A stretch of 64,000 nucleotides of DNA, taken from NCBI GenBank assembly GCA_039519185.1, contig CM076846.1, forward strand, positions 148,318,605 to 148,382,604. Reading direction: 5' to 3'. This DNA is from Astragalus membranaceus. Lineage: Eukaryota > Streptophyta > Magnoliopsida > Fabales > Fabaceae. This document shows, one piece after another, positions 1 through 9,864 of the stretch. The position numbers and the translations under genes are program-made. The notes under the pieces were generated by a model. It searched no databases, was not told the origin of the DNA, and saw only the letters and a list, made by a program, of their open reading frames with translations. Every line of letters starts with the position of its first letter. Positions within the stretch are counted from its first letter, which is position 1.

Positions 1-529
1 CTACATTGTCTAAAATATATACAATTTTCTTTTGGAATTAAATATATACAAATTTTAACTAACCAACACAGTTGACCAGTGACTTAATCTACTCGGTGCT
101 CCCGAGTTCAATTCCCGCAGTGGATAAAAAAAAAATAAATACAAAATTTAACTCACATTACCTTATTTAATGATATCTTATCTAAAATATCCTTTTAATT
201 AATTCAGATTTTATTTTTTAATAACTGTGTTATTTCTATAGAACAAGTTTAGATGAATGGTAATTAACTTGGGAGATGTAATTTATGTAGTTTTTTTTTT
301 TTATCTTTGAGATCCGAAGAAGTATATATATACAAGTGAACACATTTATTATGCTTTGTTCGTACCAATTTCTCTATACCACATATAGGTTTTGTTTGGC
401 AAGTCTCATCTTCTAGAGGATAGTGGATTTGGCTAGCAGATTTGACTAGTGGATGACGAGTAGACGTGTTTGGTAAGCACTAGCGTTTGAATTTGTAGCA
501 TATAGCGTCTCACTCTTTTTATCATTTTT
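1..529. other. AT-rich flank, no gene seen
   Basis: No convincing coding sequence on either strand. Around 85-130 there is a short tract resembling a tRNA-type B box (GAGTTCAATTCCC) followed by a run of A, which could be the tail of a SINE. A similar but weaker stretch lies near 14610-14640. This is too little to call an element. Confidence 0.4.
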
Positions 530-539
530 CACTACAAGA

Positions 540-830
540 ATTTCGGTGATTTCCGAGGGAAAAATCCCTCGCAAAAGCAGGAAAATCCGTCGCTAATTCA
601 CGTTTCCGACGGACAAAATTCTGATGGAAAAACGCTCCTCGCAAACGATTTCCAACAGAATTTTCCCTCGCAAACGCTTCCGTCGCAAATCCCTCGCAAA
701 CTCCGTCGCAAATCCCTCGCAAATTCCGTCAGAAATCCCTCGCAAATATCCTTCGCAAATATCTGTCGCAAATCCTTCGCAAATTCGCAAGGAAATTCCG
801 TCGGTACAAATTGATAAATAATTTTTCAAA
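540..830. repeat. CACTA-1 left subterminal repeat array
   Basis: About twenty short direct and inverted copies of a TCCCTCGCAAA / TTCCGTCGCAAA motif are packed into 290 bp. Open reading frames in this block on both strands are artefacts of the repeat. A related array lies at the right end (about 9330-9500). Confidence 0.75.
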
Positions 831-839
831 ATCCTTCAG

Positions 840-1940
840 TTACATGCAAAGCCCATTCTGTTTTGCAATACGACTTTCCTGCCAATTCAGACTCAACCAA
901 TGTAACTAGCCTATAATTAATTCAAAGATCAATGATGAAATCGAAAGAGGTATCATCCTAAACTTAAGAAGATTTCAATAAACCATTTGAACATTTCAAA
1001 TGTCAAATACCTTGAAAAGTCCAACGGGCCCTAAATTGAGCACTTAAGATAATGCAATGGGTAGAATAAGTAATTGCATAGAAGAACCCACATAAGACTA
1101 GATTAGATCCAAACAAATTAGCATAATGAACTAGATTAGATTCAACAAATTGTTGTTGTCCAGCACAATTACCATCCAGAAAACAAAATCATTTGCAGAA
1201 CAAAAACTCTTGAGCAATTATGTCCTAATTTCAATAAATCAGACCATACACAAAACGATAACAATATATTCCTATGAAAGTTAATTTGCTTGGCAGCCAG
1301 TTAGTGTCCTCAAAGAGCCCAACATTACCATTTACCATTAACAAGTTAGTGTCCTATGAAAGTTAACATTTACCATACACAAGTTAGTGTCCTCAAAAAG
1401 CCCAACAAGGTATGCCTCGACAGCTTCTTGCAAAGCAAGTACAACATAGCTCTGGAAACGCAGATCAGTCTGCAAAATCCACAACCAACATCGTTAACAA
1501 TCAATTTTAAACAATATACAAACTACAAATCACATAAACAATATACAAACTACAAACCAATATATGTGATAACTAACAATCACATATATATATATATATA
1601 CAAACTTATATTTCCAAACCAATATAACTGAAAATCACATATAAACTATAAATCATTCGGCTACATACAAACCCATTGTATTTACAATACAACTTTCCTG
1701 CCAATTTAATTCAGACTCATCCTACCAACTCAATAGAAATTCAATCCAAACCAAATAATTTCAACAACCCTATAATTTCAAACCAATATAACTAAAAATC
1801 ACATTTACTAACTTATATTTCTAAACCAATGTAAATAAAAATCACAAACTATAAATCATTCGGTTACATACATACTAATTCTATTTGCAATACAACTTCC
1901 CTGCCAATTTAATTCAGACTCAGCCTACCAACAGTATCTT
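840..1940. repeat. Diverged repeats downstream of the CACTA transposase
   Basis: A segment with CAATACAACTTTCCTGCC and CAGACTCA recurs at about 845-900, 1660-1720 and 1850-1930, and a TTAGTGTCCT motif recurs near 1300-1400. These look like old local duplications within the element. No coding sequence is seen. Confidence 0.45.
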
Positions 1941-3465
1941 TCCACAACATCTCCTTCAACTTCTCCAGCTCAGCAGGATCGACTGGTATATTTAACTGAG
2001 ACAATCGTCGGTGGAACTCCTCTTATTAAATGCACAAGTTAAAATTAGTCATTGGTGAAAGAATATTTTCAAATTGAAATTATCTTAAAAAGATAAATAT
2101 ACCTGAGTAATACGAGCACGCTCGTCTACAAAGTCGCCCGTGCCTCTCCTAATGTGAGTGTGGCGGTGGAGCTCATCCACATGTGGCATTCTGCCCCACT
2201 TCTTGGCCTATAATTAATAACATAAGTTTCTAATTGATAACTTATAATTAATTATAATGACATGAAAATATAAGTTTAAGTATATACCAATCTCTCTGCA
2301 TGCTGCAAGATAGAGATAGAACCTCCAGTGTGCACGCTTCCTCCTTTTTCTGATTCCCTAATCTTCTTATTCTACGCACACTTAGCCAAGTATTTTGGAT
2401 CATTCCAGTGGTCTTGTAGGTGACGATAGACTAGATCTCCCATCCAACCAGGCTGGCTCCTCTGCCTACGGACACCATTGAGCATATCGGCGAGTCGGTC
2501 AGCAGCTTTCTTATGAAAATGCTTCTCAATGACGGCCTCCTGAGACTTACGCCATCCAACTTTCTTCTGCATTTACAAGACAATATGTTATTAAATAACT
2601 TAACAAGTTATTTAAAGGCATATGTTAAAATGTACACTTACTCTAAATAAGTTATAAAAAAAACTTTACGCATAGCCGTAGCGGCTACCTTTGAAGGAAG
2701 GAACCTACAGAAGTTAAAACAATTGAAGTGATTAAAAATATAAGTTATAAAAAACAATCAATTAAAAATATAAGTTATAAAAAAACTTTACGTACCCTCC
2801 ACGCTCAACACGGATCGCCCGTCAGGTAACTCCTCAATCTCAACCTCCTCACGCTCACTCCCCTCAACATCATGCATCTGATCATCATCAGGCATCTCAT
2901 CATCTCTATGTGCAAATGCCTCTGTCGGTGATGGTGAAGAGGTGGGACTAGGAGTAAGCACAGCATCTAGAGAATGGGTAGGAGTAGGCACAGCATCTGG
3001 CGAATGGGAAGGAGTAGGAATAACACGAATGCCCGGTACCGGAATCATATGATATGGAAGAGTTTGTGACGATGGAGGAGTCACACGTGATGAAGAAGTA
3101 CGACCAGGTACATCCCGAGGAGATGGAGTAGGTGAAGGGGTCACATGTGGCGACGAACTAAAGCCAATGTGTAATGACCTGACTCCAGAGGTCTGCTTCA
3201 TTTGTGTCTGAGGACTCTGCAATGATCTCACTCTGGATGACTGTGGATGAGGAGTGAGTGTGGGATGCAACTGTCTGACTGTACGTGCACGTACTTGGCG
3301 TGTCAACGCAGGGGTAGATGTCGTAGGCATCTCTGAATAGCCATCTATGTCCTGGACACGAATCACCCTCTTCTTACGACGAGGGGTGCAGGGACATCAA
3401 TAGCCTTTCCCCTTACGATCACGTGGTGGTCTAGGTGGTGATGCATCACCTCCACCTGATGCCAT
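1925..3465 (-). pseudogene. Plant transposase (Ptta/En/Spm family), broken
   Basis: Read on the minus strand this is a spliced accessory transposase of CACTA elements. The first Met is at 3463-3465 (MASGGGDASPP...), followed by a Pro/Thr/Ser-rich region (3366-2788). Next is a block at 2572-2372 with DHWNDPKYLAKCA, continued by NKKIRESEKGGSVHTGGS with a stop at the junction (about 2372). Further exons read KKWGRMPHVDELHRHTH (about 2210-2105) and EEFHRRLSQLNIPVDPAEL (about 2025-1930). The order and motifs match the En/Spm-type plant transposase domain. There is a one-base frameshift near 3400, so no full protein can be made. Splice positions are approximate. Confidence 0.65.
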
Positions 3466-3675
3466 GCTGCAGAGGAAACTAAACATAAACATCAACATAA
3501 CATCACTTCTAAAACATCAACATTACTTTTAAAACAACTCATGGAACAATTCACACGCAATTCAAACACAAACATCAATTATAAAACATTACAAAAACAC
3601 AAGTCTTAATTATATTACATTACAAAAACACAAGTCTTAATTATAAAACATTACAAAAACACAAGTCTTAATTAT

Positions 3676-4330
3676 CTAATCTTCTGCCCATTCTGCTTCA
3701 TCATCTTCTTCATCTTCATCATCTTCATGATCTTCATCAACTGTAACCTCATGTGAGTCTTCTCCTTCTAGGTTATTTGGGTCCACTTCTTCACCATAGT
3801 TTACCAAATCACGTAAGTTAGAAATCAGCTCAACTTCATTAACTTCATTTACAGGTGACATATCATCCGTCTGATAGGGAACTTCTTCCACTGGCTCATC
3901 TGCTTCAATGCGACCCCTTGACTTTGTCTTGATTGCGACACACCAACCTCGCTTGTCTCTTCGAGTTGATGGATAAGGAACATAGTACACTTGTCTCACA
4001 TTCTGTGCCATTATAAACGAATCAAACGCTGGATATCTTCTGTTCATTCATATGCCCATTCTATTATACTTTGGATCCATTTTAGTGCCTCTAGCCGACA
4101 GATCAAACCAGTTATAATAAAATAGCACTACAGTTTTAGCGTAATCTAAAGCATTGTGCTCTAGCTCATAAATGTGTTGAATCACACCGTAAAAATCATC
4201 TTCACCTCCTTCATTGACCCCTTTTACATAAACTCCGTTGTTAATAGTTGTTTTTCCTTACGTCCATGAGTGGGTATGAAACTTGTAGCCAATCACGAAA
4301 AATGTGTGATACTCTTTGACACTTGAACGA
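3676..4330 (-). pseudogene. TNP2-type CACTA transposase, C-terminal (DUF4216-like) fragment
   Basis: On the minus strand the frame reads EYHTFFVIGYKFHTHSW, stop, then VYVKGVNEGGEDDFYGVI and FYYNWFDLSARGTKMD, stop, then FIMAQNVRQVYYVPYPSTRR and an acidic Glu/Asp tail. This is the pattern of the DUF4216 region that ends plant TNP2/Transposase_21 proteins. Two in-frame stops interrupt it, and the upstream catalytic domain is absent. What remains is a remnant of the CACTA-1 transposase gene. Confidence 0.6.
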
Positions 4331-5849
4331 GGACCATAATCAAAATCAAGGACAATGAATCAGTGATAACAAAAATCATTTTCATGTAGAGCAATTTTGT
4401 TGCAAAATAATAATATAATTAATGGTGCTTGTGGTTGTCTATCAAGAAGCCTAACAGATTGGATATACTGAATTGGATAAAGCCAAAGATATACTGAGCT
4501 AAGCTAACTAGGAAAGACAATCAATGGTGTGATGTATAGATAAACCAGATTTGAAAACCAGATAACGCCAAATGATAAAGCCAAAGATATCTTTCTATAG
4601 CAACATTGCAAAATAAACCAGATTAACTTTGAAATTAGTTCCCTATACAATTTGAATTCAATAGCCAGTGTAACATCATTATTAATCAGCCATCAAAGTA
4701 TTAATCAGCCATAGCCATTAATTGTAGAAATGAGATTCTCACCTTAGCAATATACTTTTGAGCACCAAAGGAAGCAACCGATTCCCAAATCTTTCCTTTT
4801 GGAGAAAGATGAACTCCTACGTATATCTTGCAATGTTTCTATAGAAGAAAAAAGAAAAAATAGCAGCAAATAGAAAACAAATTAGAAGCTAAAACTGTGC
4901 AATCTAGTAAACAGGAGAATGTTGCTACTTGAGTGAACATACTATTACTAATAAAAAAAATAGGACAAATTGAATGTTGACCAAAGAAAATAGGAACTAG
5001 AAACAGGAGAATGGAGAACTCATTTCAAAAGGAAACACCAATCAAGAAGTACTCTTTTCAAAAGGCAACGACAATATTGTTGATCTTAAACAAGATCTGG
5101 TCTGGAAGTGAAAGAAATCGAAAAACAAATTGCATGGGAAGAAGAATGTCATCCAAGAAACATGTTGAAAACATTTTGAGGAAGTAATATACTCTTATTT
5201 ATCAAAGCATGTCAATATAACTTAACATCAAATCTAGAAGTTCAATAATGTAGCTGCTTTTCTTAAACATGAAAATGGAAAGAACCTAAAAACATTAATG
5301 TAAGGGAACTAGTAATCTATAAGTTCATTATATACCCTATTGGCAGTTATTAATTGGAAAATCTAGAAGTTCCAACAAAGCAAAGCAAAATATTAAAAAA
5401 ACATTAACGCACACTTTCTCATGTTTACGATTGGAATATTACAGCTTTTGAAATATTGCAGAAGAATCAAATAGGGTCGAATATACATTATACTTAAAAG
5501 GATTCAATCTATAACAATAACAATACCATTACATTTTAACTTTCCGGTCATGAGTTTTCAACTTCCATGTTCCATCCGAAATGCCACAAACCCAATCTAA
5601 CTTTCTTCAGTTGTTTTCTGTTACACCGTGTCCTGTAACCATTAAACAAAAAAATTAAGAAACTACACAGAAATCAAAATAAGAATTAAGAAAGAAATCT
5701 TAACACACAATTCAAATATGTCAGCTACATGTACTCAACGATAACCTTACCCTAAGTAGTCAATCCCAGAAAGCGAGCGGAGCGGCCGACCCCAATAACG
5801 CTAAAGCGGTTTAGCGGGTAGCGGTATGGCCGCTATTTTGACCTCTAAA
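4331..5849. other. CACTA-1 interior without recognisable genes
   Basis: AT-rich sequence with no frame I can relate to a protein. At 5770-5846 there is a GC-richer stretch with repeated GCGG/CCGC words (AACGCTAAAGCGGTTTAGCG), probably a fragment of a small foldback element cut by the CACTA-2 insertion. Confidence 0.4.
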
Positions 5850-6190
5850 CACTACAAGAAAACTTGGACTTTCCGGCAGATTTGTTGGGCTTTCCTGCTT
5901 GAAATTATGGATCGTAGTTGGATGTATGATCGATTGTTTCCTCATTTGGAACTTCTTCAGCATCATATTCCGGTTCTTCAAAATCCAAATTTACTCCAAC
6001 GGCGTCAGATAAAATCCAAATCCGCCGAAAATGCCTCTCATTCCGCCGGAAACAGTTGCGGTGGATAAATCCGCCGGAAAATCCTGAAAGCGCCAATTTT
6101 GAATTTCAAATATCCGCCGGAAACACCCTAAATCCGTCAAAAATTACATTTACGGCGGATTCGCCTTTAGACCGTTGATTTTCGTTTCCT

Positions 6191-6200
6191 CTATATAAAT
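6191..6200 (+). promoter_or_regulatory. Inward TATA box at the left end of CACTA-2
   Basis: CTATATAAAT preceded by CCGTTGATTTTCGTTTCC. The same arrangement recurs inverted at the right end, so this is part of the terminal repeat and a plausible element promoter. No transcript evidence is available. Confidence 0.45.
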
Positions 6201-6829
6201 CTCTTCTCGCCTTTTGACCGTTGATTTTCGTTTCCAACTACACTACAACGTAAATGAAATAAACTATCAAATCAACTATCAATTACTTTATATTTTGATA
6301 TATATTGATATATTAATTACTTTATAAGTGAACTTAATAAATAAGTTTTTTCAATATAAATTATTTTGTATTATTATTGCAAACAAAATTTGTAACAAAA
6401 TTTTACTATAAATAGTGAAGTAATTAATATTTTATTAATTTGAATTTTGTACAAAAATAGTAAACGAACATTATTATATAATTTTTTGGGACAAACAAAT
6501 TTTGATGGTGGTGCTAATAAGCATTATTAAAAATCACCAACGACTAAAAGAAAAAATACAATAACTAACCGCAGTGAAGAGAATGCTCTGACTTGAAGCT
6601 TATCCCGAACTCAAACAAAGAGGAAAGAGGAGGATCCAAAAAATACCTAAACAAACAACACCACAATTAGTAACAAACTCATATTATAAAATAATTCAAA
6701 AACTAAAAATATTAACTAATGTTACAAACGTACCATATAACGAAGAAATTTGACAACGAGAGGAAGAGATCAGTAGAGAGAAGTGGAGAATGGATTGGTA
6801 GAGAGAAAGAGATTTAGTAGAGAGAAGAT

Positions 6830-7240
6830 AGATTGGTAAAGGTGTGAAGAAGAAGAAGAAGTGGAGAAGAGATTTATATAGAGAAACGAAAACCAACGGT
6901 CAAAACGTGAATCTGCCGGAAATGTCTTTTCCGGCGGATATAGGGTGTTTCCGGCGGATTTTTGAAATTCCAAATTGGCGGTTTCAGGGTTTTCCGACGG
7001 ATTTGTATCCGCCGCAAACATACCGGCGGAATTTAGGGGTTTCCGGCGGATTCTGAGGAATTTCCAGCGGAATTTAGGGACTTTCCGGCGGATATAGGGT
7101 GTTTCCGGCGGATTTTGATTTTTTTTGAAAAAAAAAAATTGGTAAACGCAAATCCGCCGGAAACACCCAAATATCCGCCGGAAATACCTAAATATCCACC
7201 GGAAATACCCATATATCTGCCAGAAATAACCAAAATAACC
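6830..7240. repeat. Extra copy of the CACTA-2 terminal region
   Basis: This 410-bp block runs parallel to 8440-8850: a GGTGTGAAGAAGAAG start, a minus-strand TATA, then repeated TTTCCGGCGGAT / ATCCGCCGGAAA motifs. It stops where the CCGG-rich inverted repeat begins at 7240. It suggests that CACTA-2 arose by internal rearrangement or by a partial insertion of a sibling element. Confidence 0.6.
6872..6881 (-). promoter_or_regulatory. TATA box in the internal terminal-region copy
   Basis: Minus-strand CTATATAAAT in the additional copy of the CACTA-2 terminal region (6830-7240), in the same relative context as the boxes at 6191 and 8476. Confidence 0.35.
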
Positions 7241-7590
7241 AATGTTTTTAAAACCGGACCGGAGATCGAACCGGTGAGGCCTCCGGTTCATGGTTCAACC
7301 GGTTCAACCATGGTTGAACCGGATGAGTAAATTATTAAATTAAAAAAATTAAATTTTGGAGAAAAAAGTAAGTTTAAAAATAAAAAAATGTATTTCGGGC
7401 GGTTCAATCCGGTTCGGTTTCCGGTTCAAAGCGGTTGAACCACGGTTCAACCCGGTTCTTCCCCGGTTCGATCCAGTTCTGGTCGGTTCAATAGGCCTGC
7501 GGTTCAAATGGGGTTGAACCAACCGGCCGGGGGTCCGGTTCCCGTTCAACCAGTTGAACCGGCCGATGCGGTCCGGTTTTTAAAACATTG
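7240..7590. repeat. MITE-like inverted-repeat element rich in AACCGG/GGTTCAA
   Basis: The ends are inverse copies: CAATGTTTTTAAAACCGG at the left and CCGGTTTTTAAAACATTG at the right. The interior is filled with CCGGTTCAACC words in both directions. No matching target duplication was found. A related end (CAGTGTTATAAAAACCG) occurs at 40542. Probably a hAT-type MITE. Confidence 0.5.
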
Positions 7591-7616
7591 AACCAAATTC
7601 AATATTCGCTATTTAA

Positions 7617-8080
7617 TTAGTGTCGGCAAGATCTTGACCGTTAATGAGTGTCGACACTAATCACTATTGACTATTCAATAATCACTTTGCACTATTCACT
7701 ATTTAGTGTCTGCAAGATCTTGGCCGTTAATTTAGTGTCGGCAAGATATTGACCGTTAATTAGTGTCGACACTAATCACCATTGACTATTCAATAATCAT
7801 GCTGCACTATTCACTATTTAGTGTCGGCAACATCTTCACCGTTAATTTAGTGTCAGCAACATCTAGACCATTAATTGGTGTCGTAGACCATTAATTGGTG
7901 TCGACGCTAATCATTATTCAACAATCACGCTGCACTATTCACTATTTAGTGTCGGCAAGATCTTGACCGTTAATTTAATGTCGGCAAGATCTTGACCGTT
8001 AATTAGTGTCGACACTAATCACCATTGACTATTCAATAATCACGCTGCACTATTCACTATCCGTTAATTAGTTTCGACGC
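7617..8080. repeat. Minisatellite, four units of 115-128 bp
   Basis: The words GCACTATTCACTAT begin at 7689, 7804, 7932 and 8047, spacing 115, 128 and 115. Each unit also holds AGTGTCGGCAAGATCTTGACC and TGTCGACACTAATCA. Units have diverged slightly. Non-coding. Confidence 0.75.
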
Positions 8081-8164
8081 TAATTCCGGTTGAACCCCCG
8101 ATTCAACCGGTTGAACCCAAGAACCCCTGAACCGCTACCTCTTCCGGTTCAATGTCCGGTCCAA

Positions 8165-8254
8165 TTTGTTAAGTTGGAGGATGATACGGAGCGTTTGATG
8201 TGTGTAAATGTCTACACTCATCAAACGCTCCGTATCATCCCCTAGCTTAACAAG
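8165..8254. other. Long hairpin, 42-bp stem with 6-nt loop
   Basis: Arm 8165-8206 is complementary to arm 8213-8254 at 37 of 42 positions, with an uninterrupted 22-bp core (8179-8200 against 8219-8240). The loop is only 8207-8212. Such a fold is long enough to be an inverted-repeat or miRNA-like precursor if transcribed. It lies inside CACTA-2, downstream of the minus-strand TATA at 8476. Confidence 0.6.
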
Positions 8255-8335
8255 AGGGGAATTCGTAGCGGAGGTTCATGACAATGTTACTTTTAACGAA
8301 AAAGATGAAGGGGATGTTAATGACAAAGAGGAAGA

Positions 8336-8431
8336 TTCTTTACAAAGAAATGGAGACATACGCCACTCACTTGGAGCCGCTGCCGACAATGCTCAAGAGA
8401 GTGGCGTATGTCTCTGTTTCTTTGAAGAGAA
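8336..8431. other. Palindrome with 33-bp arms
   Basis: Arm 8336-8368 pairs with 8399-8431 at 29 of 33 positions, including a perfect 16-bp core (GAGACATACGCCACTC). The spacer is 30 nt. Because of the symmetry both strands translate to similar short peptides (QRNGDIRHSL on plus, QRNRDIRHSL on minus). The reading frames across this block are therefore best explained by the palindrome and not by a gene. Confidence 0.6.
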
Positions 8432-8475
8432 TGAGAGTATCGGTAGAGGTGTGAAGAAAAAGAAGCGGAGAAGAG

Positions 8476-8485
8476 ATTTATATAG
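8476..8485 (-). promoter_or_regulatory. Inward TATA box at the right end of CACTA-2
   Basis: Minus-strand CTATATAAAT. A start about 30 nt downstream would fall near 8450, so the transcript would run directly through the palindrome at 8431-8336 and the hairpin at 8254-8165. This is a prediction from sequence only. Confidence 0.45.
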
Positions 8486-8997
8486 AGGAAACGAAAATCA
8501 ACGGTCAAAAGGCGAATCCGCCGGAAATGTAATTTTCGACGGATTTAGGGTGTTTCCGGCGGATATTTAAAATTCAAAATTGGCGCTTTCAGGATTTTCC
8601 GGCGGATTTATCCACCGCAATTGTTTCCGGCGGAATGAGAGGCATTTCCGGCGGATTTAGATTTTTTTTCAAAAAAAAAAATCTTCGTAAACCAGATCCG
8701 CCGAAAATACCTCGAAAATCCGCCGAAAATGTTTGCGGCGGATAAATCCGCCGGAAAGTTCCTATTTCCGCCGGTAAGTTTGCGGCGGATACAATCCGCC
8801 AGTAACCCCTAGAATCCGTCGAAAATACAAATCCGCCGGAAAGTCCTGGCCGGTAAAACTGATTATTCTTGTAGTGAAAGTGCAATATATATATATATAT
8901 ATATATATACACTAAATCGCACACAACATATATAAATTGCAGGCAACATATTTAATACTTAGAAGGCAACATATATTGCAGGCAACATATATACACT

Positions 8998-9058
8998 AGA
9001 AGAAGAAGAAGAAGAAGAAGAAGAAGAAGAAGAAGAAGAAGAAGAAGAAGAAGAAGAA
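8998..9058. repeat. (AGA)n microsatellite
   Basis: About twenty AGA units. On the minus strand this gives a poly-serine run in a spurious frame. It sits in the right part of CACTA-1. Confidence 0.9.
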
Positions 9059-9523
9059 TGCTTGGGTTTTGTGTTGGGTCGTGCGATTGGTTGTGGTTTT
9101 TGCGTTGTTGTGCGACGAGAGTGGAAGTGAGGAGGAGAAGGAGGGGTGGGGGTCGGCGATGCGAAGGTGAGAGCGATGGTGGCTGGCGATGCGAAGGTGA
9201 GAGCGGTGGTGGCCGGTGGTGGTGGTGGTGGTAGAGAGTAGAGAGGATTTAGGGTTAGAGTGAAAGTGAGAGTGCGAAAGTGAGGTCGATGAAGATGTTG
9301 TTTTAGTTTTAAGTGAAAAACGTTTTGCGACGGATATTTATTCATTTCCGACCGAAATTTCCCTCGAAAAGTAGTCAGGGATTTAAATTCCGTCGGAAAT
9401 ATAAGCGGGAAATGCACTAAACACGTAGCGAGCGAGGAAACTTTCCGTCGGAAATGCACGTATTAGCAACCAAAATAATCCCTCGAAAATATGTGGTAGG
9501 TAAATCTGCCCATTCTTGTAGTG

Positions 9524-9739
9524 TTTGCCTCCATTATTTTTTTATTAAATTCTTTTTCTATCCTTATTAAAGTAAATAAACAATTTTAGATCCCTGAATT
9601 TAAAACTCTAACATTTCTATGCATTAATTAACTTTAATTTTTATTTTTATTTTTTTAGGAGTTTACCATTGCCATATGATGATTATTATTATATTGCAGT
9701 ACATAAGTAATGATACATATATAGTTAACTATTTTTTAC

Positions 9740-9806
<67 letters not shown>

Positions 9807-9859
9807 TTTAATGTATATATATTAGAATAATAAAATATAAACTTTCAGATTTTAACTTC
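9524..9859. other. Short intergenic spacer with (TA)n tract
   Basis: AT-rich DNA between CACTA-1 and the solo LTR, with a (TA)n microsatellite at about 9741-9803. No gene is seen. Confidence 0.6.
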
Positions 9860-9864
9860 TAAAT

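Larger units (their letters stand above)
5850..8876. mobile_element. CACTA-2, non-autonomous element nested in CACTA-1
   Basis: It begins CACTACAAGAAAACTTGG and ends in the inverse (ATTCTTGTAGTG), flanked on both sides by AAA (5847-5849 and 8877-8879), a clean 3-bp target duplication. Subterminal repeats are built on TCCGCCGGAAA in both orientations and differ from those of CACTA-1. The two terminal regions (about 5990-6230 and 8450-8760) are inverted copies of one another and each includes a TATA box facing inward. No transposase is seen. The interior holds an extra terminal-region copy, a CCGG-rich inverted repeat, a minisatellite and two hairpins, annotated separately. Confidence 0.85.
530..9523 (-). 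mobile_element. CACTA (En/Spm) DNA transposon, decayed, about 9.0 kb
   Basis: The left end reads CACTACAAGAATTTCGG and the right end is its inverse (CATTCTTGTAGTG). Both sides are flanked by the trinucleotide TTT (527-529 and 9524-9526), as expected for the 3-bp target duplication of CACTA elements. Just inside both ends are dense subterminal repeats built on TCCCTCGCAAA and CCGTCGGAAA, the usual transposase-binding arrays. The coding remnants are on the minus strand (1925-3465 and 3676-4330) and carry stops and frameshifts, and the catalytic part of the transposase is missing. The element is therefore non-autonomous. A second CACTA element (5850-8876) is inserted in it. Confidence 0.85.

Noticed and set aside
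80..135. Possible tRNA gene or SINE
   Set aside because: Only a B-box-like word and an A tract; no A box, no cloverleaf.
8959..9459. 166-residue minus-strand frame with a poly-Ser run
   Set aside because: Produced by the (AGA)n microsatellite and CACTA subterminal repeats.
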